This document shows, one piece after another, positions 62,056-64,000 of a DNA stretch of 64,000 nucleotides (position 1 is its first letter; the number at the start of each line of letters is the position of its first letter). The stretch is from the NCBI GenBank assembly GCA_028688145.1, contig JAQTYU010000003.1:299982-363981 (forward strand), read 5' to 3'. The notes beneath the pieces were generated by a model, which saw only the letters and a list, made by a program, of their open reading frames with translations, did no database searches and was not told where the DNA came from. A program made the translations under genes and the position numbers. Source of the stretch: Thiotrichaceae bacterium. Its GTDB lineage: Bacteria > Pseudomonadota > Gammaproteobacteria > Beggiatoales > Beggiatoaceae.

Positions 62056-63807
62056 ATGAATCACTTACCACACACCCAACTTGATTTTCCCCTGAATGTT
62101 TACGCACACTGCATCTATATTCAACAAGGCAGCGTCGATTATTTACACTTTGGTTTTGTCGAAGCTGATGAAGACGCGTGGACAGTCGGCGCGCAATTGC
62201 CCCAAGAACGTTCCACCGCCTTATTGCTGGATAATTTGCCACCCGCGCCCTGCCATATTTTAGAAATTGGTTTGGGATTAGGCACAACCGCCAGTTTATT
62301 AATTGAACGCGGCTACCAAGTGACCGCCATGAGTCCCGACGCGGCACAAGTCAGCATTGCCCAACAAAAATCGGCAAAACTCACCGCGCATTGCCAACGT
62401 TTTGAAGAATTTCAAGCCGCGCCCGAAACTTACGACTGCATATTATTACAAGAATCTGCCCAATATATTCGCGATTTAGGCTTATTTAACAAAGCCTTCG
62501 ATTTGCTCAAACCCGACGGACAAATGTTGCTGGTCGATGAATTCAGCATTTTGCGCGAATTCGACGACGCGCCCGAAGGCTTGCATTATTTACCGTTTTT
62601 CATCGCCCATGCAGAACGCTGTGGATTTACTAAAGTCGCAGAACAAGATTTATCCGCCCGCGCCGCGCCCACCGTCGATTATTTATTAACCGCGATTGAC
62701 TTACACCGCGCCCGCCTGCTCGCAGAATTGCCGATTTCCGAAGAAATGCTTGCGGGTTTAGTGTCCCATTTGCAGCGTTATCGCCAACATTATCGTGGTG
62801 GAAAATACGGCTATTACTTATTAAAATTTAATAAAATCAAAACCCCACGCTGGCGGCTCACCGAAGTCACGGCAGCCGAACAAGATACGGTTCGCGGCTT
62901 ATTTTATAACGTGTTTGAACATGAACTGAGCCGTGAAATGTGGCATTGGAAATATGGCGACGGGCGCGGCATGGCAATTGCGGCATGGCAAGGCACAGAT
63001 ATGGTGGCGCATTACGGCGGGATTTTGCGAGAAATTTCCTACTTTGGCGCACCGAAAACCGCCGTGCAAATTGCCGATGTGATGGTTGCCTCTAAAGAAC
63101 GCGGCATGTTGACCCGTCAAGGCGCGTATTTCCTCACAGGCGCGACTTTCCCTGAAACCTATGCAGGTTATGCCTCTCCCGTGTTATTAGGTTTTGGATT
63201 TCCCACTGCCCGCGCAATTCGTACCGCAGAAAAGTTGGGTTTATATTCCGATGTCGGCAAAATTGTCGAAATGCACTGGGATGTATTAAACACCCGTCCT
63301 GCTTTAAAAACACGGATTCGCCATTTGCAGCCGCTGGAAATTGCCCGCGACCAAGTGATTATTGACCAATTGTGGGCAGAAATGCAGCCCGATTTCCCCG
63401 AGGCAATGATAGGGGTGAAAGATTGGAAATTTGTACAACACCGTTATTATCAACATCCGAATAAACGCTATGAGTTGCTGCTGGTGTTTAGCCGATTTAC
63501 AGGCAAAGCGTTGGGAATTGCGGTGATTTTGCGCGATGGCGCATTATGTAAATTAATGGATGTGATTGTGTCACGGAAAAACTTGCCGATTTTACTCGCC
63601 CAAGTACGCCGCATGGCAGGATGTTGGGGCATGGAAAGCGTGAAAGCGTGGATTACGGAAAATTACGCGCCCGTGTTTACCCATTGTGAGGGCACGGCGC
63701 ATCCTACCGATGTGCGAATTCCGCATTGTGTGTGCTATGTCGGCCCTGAAACTGATACGGTGCGTGGGCATTGGTGGCTGATGTGGGGCGATACAGATTT
63801 TATGTAA
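62056..63807 (+). CDS. methyltransferase-GNAT acetyltransferase fusion protein
   Basis: A 583-residue protein with two domains. Residues about 55-215 are a class I SAM methyltransferase: motif I HILEIGLGLGTTAS at 67-80, motif II near VTAMSPDAAQVSIAQQKS and the later DCILLQESAQYI and DGQMLLVDEF strands. Residues about 275-570 look like a GNAT-type domain: ITEV-like start at WRLTEVTAAEQDTVRGLFYN, then HELSREMWHWKYGDGRGMAI, AWQGTDMVAHYGG and VMVASKERGMLTRQGAYF. The partner substrate is unknown; a link to surface sugar or natural-product modification is possible. No near-start ribosome binding site is strong. Confidence 0.65.
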   Translation: MNHLPHTQLDFPLNVYAHCIYIQQGSVDYLHFGFVEADEDAWTVGAQLPQERSTALLLDNLPPAPCHILEIGLGLGTTASLLIERGYQVTAMSPDAAQVSIAQQKSAKLTAHCQRFEEFQAAPETYDCILLQESAQYIRDLGLFNKAFDLLKPDGQMLLVDEFSILREFDDAPEGLHYLPFFIAHAERCGFTKVAEQDLSARAAPTVDYLLTAIDLHRARLLAELPISEEMLAGLVSHLQRYRQHYRGGKYGYYLLKFNKIKTPRWRLTEVTAAEQDTVRGLFYNVFEHELSREMWHWKYGDGRGMAIAAWQGTDMVAHYGGILREISYFGAPKTAVQIADVMVASKERGMLTRQGAYFLTGATFPETYAGYASPVLLGFGFPTARAIRTAEKLGLYSDVGKIVEMHWDVLNTRPALKTRIRHLQPLEIARDQVIIDQLWAEMQPDFPEAMIGVKDWKFVQHRYYQHPNKRYELLLVFSRFTGKALGIAVILRDGALCKLMDVIVSRKNLPILLAQVRRMAGCWGMESVKAWITENYAPVFTHCEGTAHPTDVRIPHCVCYVGPETDTVRGHWWLMWGDTDFM

Positions 63808-64000
63808 ACGCAAACTGCTAAAGAAGCCCCTAAATCCCCTAAAGGGGACTTTAAAAAGACAAAATCTTTTATCTTAGGAGTTACGCAGTTGGCGCAAAAG
63901 TAGCATCGAAAAGGGAATGAATCCGAAACGATGTGACGAATACGATTATATAAACTTTTTGGTTGCAGCTCAGAAAAGCTATAGCTGCCTTGAGGCAAGT
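63808..64000. other. end of window: repeat-like intergenic sequence
   Basis: It starts with CCCCTAAATCCCCTAAAGGGG, a hairpin of the dispersed-repeat kind, followed by AAAGACAAAATCTTTT. The rest (TAGGAGTTACGCAGTTGGCG and following) resembles the end of an insertion sequence, but no transposase is visible before the window stops. Confidence 0.35.

Overview
The window looks like a chromosome segment of a sulfur-oxidising, nitrogen-fixing gammaproteobacterium of the Beggiatoa/Thiothrix type. This rests on gene content, not on a search: a sulfide:quinone oxidoreductase with the three expected cysteines, a glyoxylate shunt pair (aceB-aceA), a molybdenum nitrogenase cluster, hydrogenase maturation genes (hypD, hypF), gammaproteobacterial gene neighbourhoods (ygfB-pepP, rluC-HAD-sppA, ilvE-zinc finger-waaF), and many dispersed palindromic repeats and decayed insertion sequences.

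Layout. 1-13335: the tail module of a siphovirus-like prophage (Gp36/Gp37-like connector genes, tail tube, tail assembly chaperone with a probable -1 frameshift, tape measure, then tail-tip proteins). It has no lysis or integration genes here and stops about 50 bp before a CRISPR array (13388-14436; 14 intact 37-nt repeats plus one half repeat, 14 spacers, no cas genes nearby). 14552-16832: hslR, pepP and ygfB. 16900-19035: a graveyard of four decayed insertion sequences. 19374-25145: hypD, a YadA-head-like surface protein with a broken S74-type tail, an AraC-type and a CysB-like LysR regulator. 25146-28054: aceBA. 28812-34127: a four-gene operon coding for a small helical protein, an inactive-STAND-like protein, a MoxR ATPase and a 1030-residue membrane protein joining a vWA-like domain to an FGE-sulfatase domain. 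This is the best candidate for an incompletely described conflict (defence) system. 34290-43222: a sorbosone-dehydrogenase-like protein, rluC-HAD-sppA, sqr, hypF and an HdeA-like protein.

43325-49541: the nif operon on the minus strand (nifH-nifD-nifK-nifT-ferredoxin-nifY-DUF6129-like-flavodoxin), driven by a sigma-54 promoter with an upstream NifA site. Hairpins lie between the structural genes, and an identical 18-nt element precedes both nifD and nifK. 49924-63807: bestrophin-like channel, tilS, a ferritin-like protein, a lipoprotein, polA (its proofreading residues are lost), modA, waaF, a zinc-finger protein, ilvE, a DUF6156-like protein, a proline iminopeptidase and a methyltransferase-GNAT fusion.

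Three copies of a 90-110 bp palindrome whose arms carry AATT every nine bases (38268, 60592, 61840) are the most unusual non-coding signal. No rRNA or tRNA gene was recognised. All family names come from reading motifs by eye; no database search was possible.
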